Shown: positions 31,108 through 41,263 of the stretch, in pieces
Layout: each line of letters opens with the position of its first letter
Position numbering within the stretch: position 1 is the stretch's first letter
NCBI RefSeq assembly: GCF_022539505.1
Contig: NC_061510.1
Location: forward strand, 224,152,043 to 224,216,042
DNA length: 64,000 nucleotides
Source: Lolium rigidum
Lineage: Eukaryota; Streptophyta; Magnoliopsida; Poales; Poaceae
Direction of reading: 5' to 3'
Translations under genes and position numbers: made by a program
Notes under the pieces: model-generated
What the model was told of the DNA's origin: nothing
The model's input: only the letters and a program-made list of their open reading frames with translations
Databases searched by the model: none

Positions 31108-31190
31108 TGCTGGCTGTGGGGTTCGAACCCACGCGCACTTATGTGCAGAAGATCTTAAGTCTTCCCCCTTAACCACTCGGGCAAACCAGC
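31108..31190 (-). tRNA. trnL-UAA: tRNA-Leu (anticodon UAA)
   Basis: The minus strand gives an 83-nt cloverleaf. The acceptor stem is GCTGGTT with AGCCAGC plus discriminator A. The D region is GCCCGAGTGGTTAAGG, which holds the internal A box. The anticodon stem GAAGA/TCTTC encloses loop CTTAAGA (anticodon TAA). A long variable arm (TGCACATAAGTGCG) is typical of class II leucine tRNAs, and GTGGGTTCGAACCCCAC forms the T arm and B box. A TCTTTTT run just after the 3' end is a good Pol III terminator. No intron is present. The gene lies 182 bases upstream of the F-box gene start, in divergent orientation. Confidence 0.95.
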
Positions 31191-31372
31191 TGATTGATAT
31201 TTCCTCTACACAAACTATTTTTAACTACAGATAGCGCATATATTGCCAAATCCCGGGAAGGGAACCCACCTACTTGTACGCATACATTCACCTACGGCGT
31301 ACCCTCCAACTTGTCCGAAATTCACATCTCTCCACCGCCGCTCTTTTCTCCGGCAGCGACGGCGGCGATGAG

Positions 31373-34300
31373 ATGAGGGGCTCCGACCTCATAAACCTCC
31401 TCCTCCCGCAGGACCTCCTGGAGGAAGTGCTCCGCCGCGTCGGCACCGACAAGCGCGACCTCGACGCATGCGCCCTCGTCTGCACCCGCTGGCGCGCCCT
31501 CGAGCGCGCCACGCGCCGCTCCGCCAGGCTCCCGGCCTCCGGCGCCCACGCGGACGAGGTCGTTGGCCTCTTCGCGGAGCGGTTCCCCGCGCTCGTTGAC
31601 GTCTCCATCGACGAGCGCCTCTCGGCTGATACCGGCGCTGCCGCCGGCACCGTTCCTAGATCGCGCCGCCCCGTGAGTACCCTCGATCTGATTGCCGGAG
31701 GTGCCCCTTGTGGCGCGTCCGTACGCGTATCGTTGGAATTCTCGCCCCTTGCGGTTACATATCAGATCAAACATGCTAAAGAACTCTATTTTGGAAAAAA
31801 TAGCTGTGAAATTTTTAGGCTTTTGGTTTTGACTTGCATTTCCATAGCTTGACTACATTGCTGGAAATTGTAGCATGAACGGGTTATGCATTGCGATCGT
31901 TACAACGGACAACATTACTCCACTGACTAGCAATGCTGCAAAATATGAAGGATACACTAAAATCCCAACTCTGATTTTGGATGCAGGGGATTAGCACCAA
32001 CCCATCTGGGCGCCGTACAAGGATCTACCGGATGCCACGCTTTGCAAGGTTTATATCGCCACCCCGATCCAACCTGACAACCGGTGCTGATGGGATACAG
32101 AGCACTTGTTTGACTGATGTTGGCCTAACTAGTCTAGCCAGAGGTTGCAAAGGGCTTGAAAAACTAAGCCTAGTATGGTGCTCCGCCATATCTTCCACAG
32201 GCTTGGTGAGAATAGCAGAGAACTGCAAGAAACTGACTTCTTTGGATATCCAGGTAAATGTTGTGCTTTCTGTTCTGCATCTTTTGGTCTGTTATTGACT
32301 TCATGAGCTCTCTGTTCTATCATGTGTATTCATAATAAGACTTAGAACATCAGCCTCTATGTAGTCCACTGTATAAATGGTCAATTCCCAACATAGAGTT
32401 TACAAGCATTGTGGTCAATTGAATGTAACATTATCTGAGAATGGACAGTGAGTGATCATGGCTTTTAGTTAATCAGAGGAAAACACTTCTGCTTTATAAA
32501 TTTGCGGTACATATATTTATATACTGGAATAGTTCCCTCCACAATTTTGTAGACCAGATATATATATAACTTTTCTTGAGCAGTCTCAGTAGTCATTACC
32601 TACTTTTGGATAAAACGTGCAGGCTTGCTATATTGGAGATCCAGGACTTGTTGCTATTGGGGAAGGCTGCAAGTTACTTAACAATTTGAACCTGCGCTTT
32701 GTCGAAGGCGCGACGGATGAAGGCTTGATTGGCCTAGTAAAAAACTGTGGACAATCACTGGTTTCTCTGGGTGTTGCTACTTGTGCTTGGATGACTGATG
32801 CATCTTTGCGTGCTGTTGGATCCCACTGTCCTAACCTTGAGTTCCTGTCTCTGGAAGCAGAACATGTTAAAAATGAAGGAGTCATATCTGTTGCTAAAGG
32901 ATGCCGCTTGTTGAAAACTTTGAAGCTGCAATGCATTGGTGCTGGCGATGAGGCCCTAGAAGCTATTGGTTCATACTGTTCGTTATTAGAAAGCTTATCG
33001 CTAAATAACTTTGAAAGATTCACAGACAGGTACTGAGTGTAATTTTAGTCTAATCTGTTGAAGCACAACCTCCACTTTTGTAGCGTATGCTTGTTTGTTT
33101 GTTTGTTATTAAATTTTTATTTGGACTTTCTATGCTAGGGCAAAGATATTTGATATCCTTTATATGATTCTCAATTCGATGTAACATAGTGGGCATTGCG
33201 AAACTTACTTCACTAGGATGTTAGGAGGACACATCTGTTGTTTCCCATTGAATTATGATTTCTCAATTGAATTTATTGACCATCTCTAAATTCTCGTTGT
33301 TCCAACTTGTGCTTCTTTTGTTAGTTTTGTAGTTCTCTTAATGATTTTCTGACCTCCTTTTGCATTTGCAGGAGCCTTTCTTCCATCGCTAAAGGGTGCA
33401 AGAATCTTACTGATCTTGCTCTCAATGATTGCATGTTACTAACTGATAAAAGCCTTGAATTTGTAGCACGCAGCTGCAAGAAAATAGCACGTCTAAAGAT
33501 CAACGGTTGTCAGAATATGGATACTGCTGCACTGGAGCACATTGGACGGTGGTGCCCGTATGTTCTTCCTTCATTTGACATTTATGATTTATGTAGATTG
33601 ATTATCGTATATTAATCAAGTGTGTTGCAGCTCAAGTAAGTGAATTAGTATGGTAGAATAATTGACTTTTAAAAGGAATATGTTAGAAAACTGGATCCAT
33701 GTCCATGTAATAATAAGTTGGTTTTGTATTATAACTTTACAAGAAATGTATGGGCAATCCTAGTATGCAACTGTGCGTAAAGTAACTCTTTCACATTACT
33801 ATGTTAGTGTTAGCTTACCTGCACTTCTTAGCTATGTATTTTTTTTTTGTGTGTGTGGTAATGATTACATGCTTTTTTCGTCTTATGAAAGCAGGGGCCT
33901 TTTGGAACTCTCTCTGATTTACTGCCCAAGGGTCCGGGATAGTGCATTTCTGGAGCTTGGTAGAGGCTGCTCCCTTCTCCGATCGCTTTATTTAGTTGAC
34001 TGTTCAAAAATAGGTGATGATGCTATGTGCCATATAGCTCAAGGCTGTAAGAACTTGACAGAAATTTCCATTCGGCGTGGTTATGAGGTAAGTTCCAAGT
34101 TTGCATCGACTTACTGCGTATATGGAGACAGATTAGAACTTTTTGCGTATGCTTAGTTTATGTGTTCTTTCTGTTTAACCTAGAACTTCGCATGGTTTTC
34201 CGGTTTCTACTTTCTACGCAATTTGTTGCTTCTTAAGTATGAAATAGGATGTGCTTAGATGGAGCATCATCATCTAGTTACATGCACCTTTTGAAATCCA

Positions 34301-35839
34301 GAACTGATATGTGTTTTGTTGTTTGTATGAAGATAGGAGACAAAGCATTGATATCAGTTGCCGAGAATTGTAAGTCACTTAAAGAGTTATCGCTACAATT
34401 TTGTGAGAGGTAAATACTGTCACACATTTATCCTATCATTTTTATTTCTCTTGCCGATGTATATTGTTCCTGTACTGAAGTACATCTCTTTGATGATATG
34501 TTGACATCTCAGTTTGTGATTTCTTCCCAACTTTCTTTTCAGGGTATCTGATGCAGGGCTAGCTGCCATTGCTGATGGTTGCTCTCTTGAAAAGTTAAAT
34601 TTGTGTGGATGCCAATTAATCACTGATAAAGGACTGACTTTCATTGCAAGAGGATGCCCTGATATTCTCTTTCTGGATATAAGTGTTCTCCCGGTACATA
34701 CTTATGACACTCAATTTACTGTACTATCAATCATTCAATAATTTGGAATGAAAATGGCCTCTAGTTCAATTGTGTTTGTCCAAACCAAGTCCCGGAAACT
34801 ATCCAAAACTGTCTTTAGCTTGATTTCAGCTAAGAGAAAACTTGCTCCTCTTGTTTTGATCCTATACATGGTCTTTCATGGAGGTTAACTAGTTTCCTTA
34901 GCACAGCCCGTTATGAGTTCGAATTAAATGTATTTTCATTCTTATTTCTTACCCAAAGAACTCATAGCGACTGGATACAACTCAGAGTTCAGTCTCAGAT
35001 CCAGATTCTGATATATAGGAAACTTTGAAACTTTATAAGAGTACATTGTGTTCATAGCAGTTGGATTTATCAGTTATATCCATATATTTAAAATAGTGGA
35101 ACATAACAAATATAAAAATGATTTTTGTACCTCAGTAAAACAAGGCGAGATACCAATATGGGCTGTTCAAACATGAACTATGCTGGTCGCCAAAAGAAAA
35201 ATGAAGTATTGTCATGAGATGAATTCTTCTGCATCACTAACATGGAAATCTTACACTTGACTACTAACTGCCTTGCATGCAAGGGATCAACAGCAATCTC
35301 AGTAAGTCTAGTTGCCTTGTACGCAAGGGATCATTAGCATCGTTCAATAAGTATAGGTACAACAAAGGAGTATTAAAAATGTAAGCCTCTTAGCTGGAAC
35401 CTGCACTACAAAGGAATTTGGCGCTAATCTTGCTAGATTGTGTTTTTTTATAAGAAGTGGTGAGGTCCATTTTGGATTATCCCAATAGTAAGTAGCATTC
35501 AAGTTCTGCTATCCTTCTTGATGATTTCCCTCAAAACTGCAGCTGATAGGGGACATGGGGCTAGCAGAGATTGGTGAAGGTTGCCCCCAGCTTAAGGACA
35601 TTGCACTCTCGCACTGCCCAGGGGCGACTGATGTTGGTCTGGGACACCTCGTCAGGGGTTGCTTGCAACTGCAGACATGTCAGTTGGTGTACTGTAAGCG
35701 AGTGACCAGCACTGGGGTAGCGACTGTCGTCTCGAGCTGCCCTAGGCTGAAGAAGCTCCTCGTTGAGGAGACAAAGGTCAGCGAGAGAACGCGGCGGAGG
35801 GCAGGACCCATCTTATCCTTTCTCTGCACTGGGCTTTAG
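31373..35839 (+). CDS. FBL4: F-box/LRR-repeat protein, FBL4 type (8 exons)
   Basis: This is the substrate-recognition subunit of an SCF ubiquitin ligase. Exons by reading frame and GT-AG sites: 31373-31672, 31987-32253, 32623-33029, 33372-33557, 33895-34087, 34333-34409, 34543-34693, 35543-35839; together 1878 bases, 625 aa. The F-box is near residues 8-50 (LLPQDLLEEVLRRVG, CALVCTRWRALE). The rest is a run of about 26-residue LRRs (for example GLTSLARGCKGLEKLSLVWC, GLVAIGEGCKLLNNLNLRFV), ending VSERTRRRAGPILSFLCTGL. I recognise a close match to rice and Arabidopsis FBL4-like proteins. The first ATG at 31368 meets a stop after two codons, so the overlapping ATG at 31373 is used. Exon 1-2 junction is the least certain. 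Substrate unknown. Confidence 0.9.
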
Positions 35840-36529
35840 CCTCAAACGAAAAAACGTTGTGTTGTATAAAACTTCTTTGTTATTTAGTTTTTACAAAGCA
35901 GCTACACTTCATACCTTACATAATCTCCAGAAAAGTTGTTGTATGAAACCCAAAATTGTTGAACCAAATTAGATGTTGTATCAATTGTATAATTCATAGT
36001 GGTGAACCAAATAAAATTGAACTGGTGAATTGTTCCCTTGAATATGTGTATGATTCTAGTGATGTAGAAACAAACCTTTTTGCTGCAGTTGTTACTTCTT
36101 TACTGGCCTATCTTGAAGCAAAATTTGAAATAGAAATTTAAACCCTTATCTGTCTGCCTCTATCAGTTTTTTTAGTAAGATACCTTGCAAGAGAGTACAT
36201 CTCTTTTGTCACGCTTGGAATTGCTTCGGATAGTGATATTCCAATTTCAAATGGATTTGCTTCCTGTGGCATCTGGAATAATAAAGCACAAGGATAAAAG
36301 TGAAGCCAGAATCTTTGCCTGTGATCAGGAAGCAAAGAACCTTTGTTTCTCCATCTTTCTCCAACATCCATTTCCACCAGGAACATCATCCCAGCGGCAA
36401 GGAATGGATTCCCATCTCTTGCACTTTGGGCTACCTTGTCCCTTCCTTATCCACTGAAGTGCGTCTATAAAGTTTGTTCCACCATATTTGCATCTCAAGA
36501 ATCAAACACAGAGCACGCTTGTGCTTCCA
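35840..36529. other. 3' UTR of FBL4-type gene and promoter of next gene
   Basis: AT-rich sequence with an AATAAA signal near 36009 that could end the F-box transcript. No further gene or repeat is seen; ORFs here have no protein-like features. Confidence 0.5.
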
Positions 36530-37192
36530 ATGGAGAAAGGTGTGGATGGGGGCGACGATTCGGCAAGGGCCGTCGGCATGTGTGACCGATTCCTGACGTT
36601 CCTGGCCAAGAACCTGTCGATTAACAGGCAGAAGAACATCGCCCAGGGGCCAAGAAATGACGGCGATCATAAGAGCCATGCAGAGGATGAAGAGGACGAG
36701 TTTGCGGTGAAGATCGAGAAGGCCGACTGCAAGTTCAACCGCGAGGAGGAAGAGCACAGGAGCCTCCCTGCAACCATCCTAGAAGGGGGGAGTGCTGATG
36801 CGAGAACAAGTGATCAGCATAAGGAGGCTGTGGCGGAAGCTAGTCGCAAGGTGGCGGCGACGGAAGCGAGCTTGGCGGCGGCGACGGAAACGAGCCTGGC
36901 GGCGGCGCCGGCAGTACAGGGGAAGAAGGTGAGGAAGTCGGTGACCATAAAGGAGGAGCCCGCCGGCGACAAGGAGAAGGCGAAGAAGTCGCTGTCAAAG
37001 AAGCGGCAAGCGTCGTCAGTAAGCGGCGCCGGCGTTGAGGAGCCGGTCCCGAGGCCGCCGCTGAGGTGGGGACTCCGGCCGAGGATGCCGTCGGCCAACC
37101 TGAGGGTGCCGTCCAACATCAATGAGAAGTCATCAAACTTCATCGAGGCGCGCAGGAAGGGCTTCGGCGCCGGCGGAAAGCCGGAGAAATGA
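36530..37192 (+). CDS. Small Ala/Lys-rich protein, function unknown
   Basis: A single-exon ORF of 220 codons from MEKGVDGGDDSARAVGMCD; an in-frame upstream ATG at 36488 would add 14 weak residues, and I prefer 36530. Visible parts: FLTFLAKNLSINRQKN near residues 20-35; an acidic stretch HAEDEEDEFAVKIEKADC; an alanine-rich repeat around residues 105-130 (ATEASLAAATETSLAAAPA); a lysine-rich basic segment (KEKAKKSLSKKRQ); and a C-terminus PPLRWGLRPRMPSANLRVPS followed by FIEARRKGFG. The C-terminal block looks conserved in character and codon use is GC-rich like neighbouring genes. No known domain is assigned. The basic region could be a nuclear localisation signal. Confidence 0.65.
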   Translation: MEKGVDGGDDSARAVGMCDRFLTFLAKNLSINRQKNIAQGPRNDGDHKSHAEDEEDEFAVKIEKADCKFNREEEEHRSLPATILEGGSADARTSDQHKEAVAEASRKVAATEASLAAATETSLAAAPAVQGKKVRKSVTIKEEPAGDKEKAKKSLSKKRQASSVSGAGVEEPVPRPPLRWGLRPRMPSANLRVPSNINEKSSNFIEARRKGFGAGGKPEK

Positions 37193-38128
37193 GCTGCAGC
37201 TCCCACCATGGCGTCATTATGTATAATAGTGTGTGCTGTGTGTATATATGTGTTGGTTCGGTTGATTGTTGGTTTGTGTCTGAAGTACTGTATTAATGAT
37301 GATCAGAAGAATTTGTAACTGTGAACAAGTTTGTCAGACTCACGGCAATGTTATTGTTTCGTGCTGACTAGCTTGATACGTATTTGCTACGCGCGCACTC
37401 AGTCCACCCCTGATTGATGATGCACACATACGTACTGTGTACGTATGTGTTGGTTTGGATATCTGATGGTTGTGTCCAATGGATTGATGATGATCATAAG
37501 AATTTTTAAATGTGAACAGGTTTGTCAGATTCATGCCGATGTTATTGTTTCCTGCTAACTAGCTTGCTATATGGTTAGGTGTGCTCCAACATTCCAAATT
37601 CTGAACATCCGGAATTTTCAAACGTAAAAATAAATTCGTCACTTTGAAGAGTAGATTTCAACTTTCGGAAGCTACACTATGGATCCTTTATTGGCACTGG
37701 CAGGATGGAATTCATGAGACATGAATTCATTTTATTGACAAGGGAAGAGCAGAAGACAGAAGCTGCAAATGCCCAGGTACACACATGAAACAACACTAGT
37801 AGGCACCCAGCTATTTGAATCATAATCCACTGGTTACAGCATGGATCTCTTATTCCGGTTGTTTTCCTGTTGGGTTGCTACATGTACTACAGCATGGATT
37901 CCTTATTGTCAGATTGGAATTCAAGGGACACACACAAGTTCCTTTTATTGACAAGGGGAAGAGTGGAAGACAGTAGCTGCAAATTCAAGTACACTCGTAG
38001 GCATCGAGGTCTTTGAATCATACTACATAATACACTAGTTACATTGCAAGATTTTCTAATAACTACAAAAATCATCAAATCCTAGCAGACTACCAGCATT
38101 GGCCACCAGAGCAGGCAGCTTCAGTGCG
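37193..38128. other. Shared 3' intergenic space with two local duplications
   Basis: This is the gap between two convergent genes. 37240-37375 and 37436-37573 are diverged tandem copies (shared GTGAACAAGTTTGTCAGA and ATGTTATTGTTTC-type blocks). 37675-37850 and 37885-38050 are a second pair (shared TTTTATTGACAAGGG and GAAGACAGAAGCTGCAAAT). No gene is seen. Confidence 0.65.
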
Positions 38129-39499
38129 TTACGTCAGAACTAGAGCGACTTGTGATCTGCTTCCGCCGCACCTTCTCTTGAAACTCCGGTCCTGCTGCCT
38201 CTGATCGTCCCATGCCGTCCTCTTCCTGCCGTCGTGGCGTTCGCCGTGGTAGCCATACGAAGCTTCCATGTTGCCCATGGCGTCGACATGGTGCGGGCCC
38301 ATCGGGTAACCTCCACCGTAAGCGTAAGGCATGCCGCCGTAGCCGTACCCGTAGTACATGGAAGGATCGGCTGACCACGGAAAGAAAGGATTGTAGCATG
38401 CCGGAGGGAACGGAGGAACGTCGTGGCAGCCGTATTGATGATCGGCATGGTTGGCGGCGCGCGCTCCGGCTGTGTCCGTCGTCTCTCGCTCCTTCTTTCT
38501 TGGCTCATGCGTCGCCGCCGGAGCCGACGTGGAGTATTCGCTTCCGTCGCTGTGCTCCGAGGAGGCGCCCTTCTTGGAAGATGCGTGGCTGTGTCGCGAG
38601 GCCGCCGGACTCTGAGTCTCCGCGTTGCTGCCGACGGAGCTTCTCTGCTTCTCCGTTCTTCCACACGAGCCGCTGGTGGCCCTGGCGGCGAGGATGTTGG
38701 AGATGGTGGTGCGCAGCGTCGGGTTGGGGATCAGGTCGTCGGCGCGCGCGCGTGCCCCGCACGCGCACTTGGAGTTGGCGACGATGTGCGCTCGGATGCA
38801 CCGGTCGCAGAAGCTGCTGAAGCAGCACTTGCTCGTCATCACCGCGTCCGCCATCACATTCTTGCAGATCTTGCAGTACAGATCCGCCGGGACGCCGTCG
38901 TCGTCATCGTTGTCGTCGGCCTGCACTTGGGGAACTACCGTCCTGGCCTTTCCGAAGTCGAATCGTGGGTCGCCATTGGTGGGGCAGTGCTGGATGAGGT
39001 GTCCCGGGACGCGGCACCTGTGGCACACGTACCCGGCCGGCGGCGCCCGCACAGGGCCACGGTGACCGTAGTGAGACGGCCCTTCCCACTTGAGTTCCGC
39101 GGCGTTGATCACCGCGCTGATGGCCTTGGCCTCGTCGTCGTCCTCGGCTCCCGCCGACGCGCTCGACGTGGAGGCAGCAGAATCCGACGATGAGTCTTGG
39201 TTCGTCTTGGGGCGTTGGGTAGATGGTTCCACGATGGTACCGGCCGGAGGCCCGGCGACTCGGCGCACCACCACCGTCGAGTTGCGCAGGACCAAGGCGT
39301 TGTCATCCGCGTACTCCTCGCCGGTCTGCGCGTCGGAGATGGCGATGCCCTCCCGGGGACCCCGTCCGCGTGTCCGGCCGTGGCCGTGGCGGCTGGTTCC
39401 CATGATCAGGCGCTTCAGCTCGGCGACGGAGACGGAAGGCGCCGCGACGGGCAGGGAGAACGTGTCGACGCCGCTCCTGTACCGGTAGTACACCGCCAT
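38129..39499 (-). CDS. DWNN-CCHC-RING E3 ubiquitin ligase, PQT3/RBBP6-like
   Basis: An intact, intronless 456-codon gene. Residues 1-82 form a DWNN ubiquitin-like domain (MAVYYRYRSGVDTFSL at the start; ISDAQTGEEYADD near 55-66). A CCHC zinc knuckle lies at 157-174 (C159, C162, H167, C172). A RING/U-box-type finger lies at 208-250 (LYCKICKNVMADAV, then CCFSSFCDRCI and CACG), followed by IPNPTLRTTISNIL, a conserved helix after the finger. The C-terminus is low-complexity: Ser-rich, then Gly/Tyr/Pro-rich (YYGYGYGGMPYAYGGGYPM), ending in an Arg-rich tail. DWNN plus knuckle plus finger is the RBBP6/Mpe1 family, E3 ligases and mRNA 3'-processing factors; plant PQT3 tunes oxidative-stress responses. 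Lack of introns is compatible with a retrocopy or a PQT3-like clade. It converges on the 36530 gene. Confidence 0.93.
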   Translation of the reverse strand: MAVYYRYRSGVDTFSLPVAAPSVSVAELKRLIMGTSRHGHGRTRGRGPREGIAISDAQTGEEYADDNALVLRNSTVVVRRVAGPPAGTIVEPSTQRPKTNQDSSSDSAASTSSASAGAEDDDEAKAISAVINAAELKWEGPSHYGHRGPVRAPPAGYVCHRCRVPGHLIQHCPTNGDPRFDFGKARTVVPQVQADDNDDDDGVPADLYCKICKNVMADAVMTSKCCFSSFCDRCIRAHIVANSKCACGARARADDLIPNPTLRTTISNILAARATSGSCGRTEKQRSSVGSNAETQSPAASRHSHASSKKGASSEHSDGSEYSTSAPAATHEPRKKERETTDTAGARAANHADHQYGCHDVPPFPPACYNPFFPWSADPSMYYGYGYGGMPYAYGGGYPMGPHHVDAMGNMEASYGYHGERHDGRKRTAWDDQRQQDRSFKRRCGGSRSQVALVLT

Positions 39500-39904
39500 C
39501 GATCTCCTTCCCTGGAGATTGGTCGGTCAGCTACGGCGAACGAGATGTTGCGTCGGGGACACGCTCGCTGGAGAGGTCAGGAAGCGAGGAATATGCATGT
39601 CAGTGATCATGGTTCATGGCCTTATATCATCCCCGCGTAGTACGAATCCGAGATGGTTTCGAGCTTCGCCCGAACCGCTTTTGCGTACTCAAAATTTGCG
39701 CATCTTTTCCGTGTCTGTTCGCTTTGCGTAGCTGAACCTGAACTGAACCAGTACATCGTACTTGCGGAGTTTTTTTTCCAGCTTGAAAAATACAATTCCA
39801 TTACGGCCACAAAGACATTAAAGGGTACGGCCCTGATCTCCTGGCGTAAAAAGTTGTGCTCCGAGAAGTTTTGCCTCTGGCTCTGAATCGAAGTTGCGAC
39901 ATTA
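39500..39904. other. Upstream region of the E3 ligase gene
   Basis: This would hold the promoter of the minus-strand E3 ligase gene. No clear TATA box was identified. The Harbinger-type element begins at 39905, about 400 bases from the start codon. Confidence 0.4.
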
Positions 39905-41263
39905 GGTCATCTCCAACCGCGCGACCTAAACCGCGCCCCCGCGTCCGTTTCGGTCGAGCCGGACAAAAACACGGCCCAGCGCGGGGACGCACCGCAAAAG
40001 CGGACGGCCGCGGCGTCCGGAACGACGCAAACCCGGCCCAAATCTGGGCTAGGTTTGCGTGGCCGCGGATGGCACGCGCCGTCCGCTCGCGTCCGCGCGC
40101 TGGTCGCCTCGTCTCCCTTGGGCCCACCTGTCGGTGACCAGGGAGACTATTAAATGGGGACTGGAGGGGATCTGGCCCTCCACTCCAGTCCCCACTCCAC
40201 TCCCCGAGCAAAACCGCCGCCATGGCCCCGAAGCGACGGTTCGCTCCCGGAGCGAACGACGACGAGGCGAGCAGCAGCCGCCGTCGTCCGCCGGCGTTGC
40301 GGCCATCGGGAGGAAACCAGTGCGGCCTCCACATCGGAGAGGCCACCCGCGGCGGTGCGGCATTGCCGCAACCGCCGCCTCTCCTCCTCGAGCCGAAGCC
40401 GGAGTCCTCGGAGGAGGACCCGGACCTCCGCGCCGCCCTGATGATCTCGGCGGCGGAGGAGGAGGCGAAATGGCCGCACCTCCATGCGGCCATTCGCACC
40501 TCCGAGATGGAGGAAGCGGCCCGGCGGGAGGTCGAGGAGGCGGAGGGCTGGGAGCTCTACGCCCAGGCCCGCCAGGCGGTACGGGAGGAGGAGGAGGCAG
40601 CGCGGCGGGAGGAGGCCAGGCGCCGTGCCGACGAGGACCGCCGCTAGGAGCAGCGGCGGCAGAAGGACAGGCGGCGGCGCCAGGAGGCCAGGCGCCGCGC
40701 CTGGCAGGAGAGGCAGCAACGCCTCAGGGAGGAGGCGCTGCTCCGTGCGCCGCCGCAGCCTCGGGTGGCTCCGGACCCCCACTCGCCGTGGGAGGAGGCC
40801 CTGTGGTCTCCGTGGCCGGAGTCCCCGGCGCGGTCCAGCCACAACAGCGCATCGCCGCCCGGGGTGGAAGACGACGACGTCGCCGACGACGCCCACATGG
40901 GCTAGGCGGCGCACCGGCGGCCACCACGCCGCCGACCTAACCCTAATAGAGGGTTTTCTATATTAGTTTAAATTTAAAAGCCCATATAGGGGCTCCTTTT
41001 GTTAGTTTTATTTGCCCAAAATAGGGCTATGTACAAATTTGCCCAAAATAGGGCATATGTTCAATGAAATTTCGTTTAAATTCGCATTTTGTTCAAATTT
41101 CGTTTAAATTGACCCTATGCGATACGTCCACGCGTTGGACGCAGCGCGCGACCCAAACGGACATGCGGACGCGGGGCGCTGTCCGCGTGTCCGGGCGGCG
41201 ACCCAAACGGCCCAAAACGGACGGCCCAACGCGTCCGTTTGGGTTACGCGGTTGGAGATGCCC
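39905..41263 (+). mobile_element. PIF/Harbinger-type element carrying a UIM-like ORF, copy 1
   Basis: Termini GGTCATCTCCAACCGCG and CGCGGTTGGAGATGCCC are inverted repeats flanked by TTA on both sides (39902-39904, 41264-41266), the 3-bp target duplication of PIF/Harbinger. The 1359-bp element has no transposase. Its layout is GC-rich 5' arm, TATA-like ATTAAA at about 40149, a GC-rich ORF from 40222, an AT-rich 3' arm and a GC-rich terminus. Copy 2 at 60717-62451 shares this plan. Confidence 0.85.
40222..40905 (+). pseudogene. Harbinger-borne ORF with two UIM-like motifs, one in-frame stop
   Basis: The frame starts MAPKRRFAPGANDDEASSSR and is open to a TAG at 40645, then continues open in the same frame to TAG at 40903; without the first stop the protein would be 227 aa. 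Residues 69-76 (LRAALMIS) and 87-94 (LHAAIRTS) fit the ubiquitin-interacting motif core (hydrophobic, x, x, Ala, hydrophobic, x, x, Ser), each in a Glu-rich helix. After that comes a long Glu/Arg-rich predicted coiled coil, then a Trp/Pro segment (SPWEEALWSPWPESP) and an acidic end. A basic KRR start may be nuclear. It is not the Myb-like second protein of classical Harbinger elements. Ubiquitin binding is an inference from the motif only. Confidence 0.6.

Noticed and set aside
39090..39640. Plus-strand ORFs over the E3 ligase gene.
   Set aside because: These are shadows of the GC-rich minus-strand coding region and have Arg/Ala/Gly-biased composition.
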